Notes under the pieces: model-generated
The model's database searches: none
Told to the model about the DNA's origin: nothing
What the model saw: the letters and a program-made list of their open reading frames with translations, nothing else
Shown here: piece by piece, positions 5,408 through 8,807 of the stretch
How the letters are laid out: each line of letters begins with the position of its first letter
Numbering within the stretch: position 1 is the first letter of the stretch
Position numbers and translations under genes: made by a program
NCBI GenBank assembly: GCA_902463905.1
Contig: CABQHF010000081.1
Coordinates: 1-8,807, forward strand
Length of the DNA: 8,807 bases
Reading direction: 5' to 3'
DNA from: an uncultured Faecalibacterium sp.
GTDB taxonomy: Bacteria > Bacillota > Clostridia > Oscillospirales > Ruminococcaceae

Positions 5408-5451
5408 TTTTTTCTCAGAACCGCCGCAATCCGACAAAAGGAGCGTTTTGT

Positions 5452-7356
<1,905 letters not shown>

Positions 7357-7368
7357 ACATTTTGCGTA

Positions 7369-7413
7369 AAAAGCAGCGCCTTCCAAAAAGGGAAGCGCTG
7401 CTTTTCTGTTTTT
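7369..7413. terminator. Bidirectional Rho-independent terminator
   Basis: An 11-bp stem (7369-7379 with 7395-7405) extends, past one bulged base, into four further pairs. On the plus strand a T-rich tail (7402-7413) ends the ATPase transcript; on the minus strand the complementary A-run (7368-7372) supplies a T-run for the convergent TlpA-like gene, which stops at 7450. Confidence 0.9.
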
Positions 7414-7449
7414 CCTTGTCTGGCGGGATGGGCGTGGCAAATTCGTTTG

Positions 7450-8409
7450 TCAGCCCATATCGGCGGCAAGAGCCTGGTCGATGAGCTTTTGCAGCGTCTC
7501 CGCCTGCTTCTTTTCCGTGATGGCGCCTACGATGGGGTCACCCACGATATTGCCGTTGCGGTCAACCACATAGGTGGTGGGGTAGGCAAAAATGTTTGCA
7601 GTGAACTTTCCCGCCTCGCTGTCGGAAGCGAAATACACATTCTGGTAGGTCGCGCCCTTCTTGGCCAGTACATCTTTTGCTTCGGAAATTGCCGCTTCAT
7701 CGCCATCCAATGTGAAGGTATTGACACCGATGAGTGCGCCGCCTTTCTTCGCAAGCTCCTTGTTCAGTGCGTCCAGCTCGGAAAGCTCGCCCACGCAGGG
7801 ATTGCAGGTGGTGAACCAGAAATTCACCACAGTGACGGCGTTGCCGGAGAACAGCTCGTCGCTCTTCAACGTGTTGCCGTCCAGGTCTTTCCCCTCAAAG
7901 GCGGGGAACTTCTGCACACTGCCGTCGTCGGGAGGGCTGCTCGTGTCGCTGCCCGCAGGCATGCTCATATCGCTGTCCATGGATTTCTGCATGATCTCGG
8001 GATACTTCTCTTCCAACCCGGTCAGCTTGTTTTCAATATTGCTGATCTCCGTGGCTGACTCCTTCAGCCACTCATACTCCTTGTCGGTGAACTGCTCTTT
8101 AGCGGCCTCGACGGTATCCAGCAGGAAGTCGCCGTAGTTTTTGCCGTCCTCCTGCATGGTCATGCCCTTATCGGCCGCCATGAACACCTTCTCCCAGAGT
8201 TCGGCATTTTCCGACAGGAGCGCGTTTTCCCGCTCCAGCAGCTCCTTGTGCAGGGCGAGCGCCTCCTCGGCGGTTTTCGGCTCGTCGGTCATGGCAGAGC
8301 CGTTGCTGCTCATATCGCCCATCTTGTCATTGTTCTTCGTGCCGCAGGCCGCCAGGGCCAGCACCATCAGCACAGCAAACGCCAGTGCAAAAATTCTCTT
8401 CATGTTCAT
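7450..8409 (-). CDS. TlpA/ResA-like thiol-disulfide oxidoreductase lipoprotein
   Basis: A 319-residue exported lipoprotein. A type II signal peptide (MNMKRIFALAFAVLMVLALAA) ends in the lipobox L-A-A-Cys22, then comes a Met/Ser-rich linker. Residues about 45-140 are charged, Leu/Glu-rich helix with coiled-coil character, and a second Met/Ser/Pro linker (about 140-165) leads to a thioredoxin-fold domain from about 168. That domain has NFWFTTCNPC (196-205) with redox pair Cys202/Cys205 and the cis-Pro at 277 (YPTTYVVDRNG). It would reduce or isomerise envelope disulfides, drawing electrons from the membrane. The extra helical domain is unusual for TlpA proteins, which normally have little before the fold. 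The start at 8409 has GGAG 8 nt upstream (8418-8421) and overlaps the stop of the upstream ferredoxin gene by 4 bp (ATGA), which implies translational coupling and a shared redox job. Confidence 0.87.
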   Translation of the reverse strand: MNMKRIFALAFAVLMVLALAACGTKNNDKMGDMSSNGSAMTDEPKTAEEALALHKELLERENALLSENAELWEKVFMAADKGMTMQEDGKNYGDFLLDTVEAAKEQFTDKEYEWLKESATEISNIENKLTGLEEKYPEIMQKSMDSDMSMPAGSDTSSPPDDGSVQKFPAFEGKDLDGNTLKSDELFSGNAVTVVNFWFTTCNPCVGELSELDALNKELAKKGGALIGVNTFTLDGDEAAISEAKDVLAKKGATYQNVYFASDSEAGKFTANIFAYPTTYVVDRNGNIVGDPIVGAITEKKQAETLQKLIDQALAADMG

Positions 8410-8807
8410 TTTGACTTCTCCATCGTTGTTTTCTTTGGGGTTTCTTTCCCACTGCCGAAGCCGTAGCGAAAGCGCACGGCGTTCGTCGGACAGGCGCGGA
8501 CGCACATCCCGCAGCGGATGCACTCGGTGTGGTTGGGCGTTTTCGTCACATCCACATCCATCTTGCAGGCTCTGGCACATTTCCCACAGGAGATGCACTT
8601 GCTCTTGTCCACCTTCATCTGGAAGAGGGATACCCGGTTGAACAGCGCATAGAACGCGCCCAGTGGGCAGATCCACTTGCAGAAGGGACGGTAGAACAGT
8701 ACGCTCAGCACGATCACCGACAGAAGGATGCTGAATTTCCATGTAAACAGCCTGCCCAGCGCCGCCCGGATGCCGGAATTGGCAAGGGACAGCGGGATGG
8801 CTCCCTC
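8406..8807 (-). CDS. NapH/CcoG-like membrane 4Fe-4S ferredoxin, C-terminal part (5' end outside window)
   Basis: The open frame runs in from the right edge with no stop and ends at 8406, giving 133 residues of a longer protein. Fragment residues about 25-39 (FSILLSVIVLSVLFY) form a membrane helix, followed by Cys43-x3-Cys47-Pro (FCKWICPLGAFYALF), the CxxxCP signature of NapH, NosR and CcoG-type membrane ferredoxins. Two 4Fe-4S binding motifs follow, C71-x2-C-x2-C-x3-C81 and C96-x2-C-x2-C-x3-C106-Pro. The tail is Lys-rich. It likely passes electrons across or along the membrane to an external thiol acceptor; the TlpA-like lipoprotein translated with it is the natural partner. A CcdA-like or further membrane subunit may lie beyond the window. 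The GTG at 8717 is an internal codon, not a start. Confidence 0.85.
   Translation of the reverse strand, partial: EGAIPLSLANSGIRAALGRLFTWKFSILLSVIVLSVLFYRPFCKWICPLGAFYALFNRVSLFQMKVDKSKCISCGKCARACKMDVDVTKTPNHTECIRCGMCVRACPTNAVRFRYGFGSGKETPKKTTMEKSK

Noticed and set aside
7450..8742. A single 430-residue protein in the TlpA frame
   Set aside because: The part upstream of 8409 is the wrong frame of the ferredoxin gene; the signal peptide, lipobox and ribosome binding site fix the start at 8409.

Overview
The window reads as chromosomal DNA from a GC-rich, low-complexity-poor Firmicute, most likely an Oscillospiraceae/Ruminococcaceae gut anaerobe of the Faecalibacterium kind. This is inferred from strong AGGAGG-type ribosome binding sites, the family mix (NhaC-type antiporter, YwaF/TIGR02206 protein, NapH-like ferredoxin with a TlpA lipoprotein) and a short palindromic dispersed-repeat-like element. 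No phage, plasmid or insertion-sequence gene was seen.

Layout. 2-268 (+) is the C-terminal end of a membrane protein, closed by a bidirectional terminator. 350-817 (-) is a MarR-family regulator and 885-2549 (-) an NhaC-type Na+/H+ antiporter; they form a tandem pair in the order nhaC then marR. 2650-2802 (+) is a 50-residue small protein started by GTG. 2804-2988 is a MITE-like palindromic element with 9-bp terminal inverted repeats. 3008-3397 (-) is a FlK-like hotdog thioesterase, divergent from 3561-4304 (+), a YwaF/TIGR02206 integral membrane protein with a strong terminator.

4441-7405 is a heavy-metal resistance block. A near-consensus promoter with a CzrA/SmtB-type operator drives an ArsR/SmtB repressor that has a complete alpha5 Zn site (4521-4850) and a 73-residue free-standing HMA metal-binding protein (4898-5119). 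After a hairpin terminator and an AT-rich array of repeated boxes comes a Zn2+/Cd2+/Pb2+ P1B-2 ATPase without its own N-terminal HMA domain (5452-7356). The likely logic is that metal releases the repressor, the small HMA protein binds the ion, and the pump exports it. The ATPase is separated from the regulated transcript by a terminator and 332 bp without a gene.

7450-8807 (-) is an envelope redox unit: a NapH/CcoG-like polyferredoxin, cut by the window edge, overlaps by 4 bp a TlpA-like thioredoxin lipoprotein with an unusual helical N-terminal half.

The observation most worth a second look is the array in 5205-5407. It carries about ten helically spaced TTTTCCAC/TTTTCAACA-like boxes resembling DnaA-box clusters of Firmicute origins, but with no replication gene in the window.
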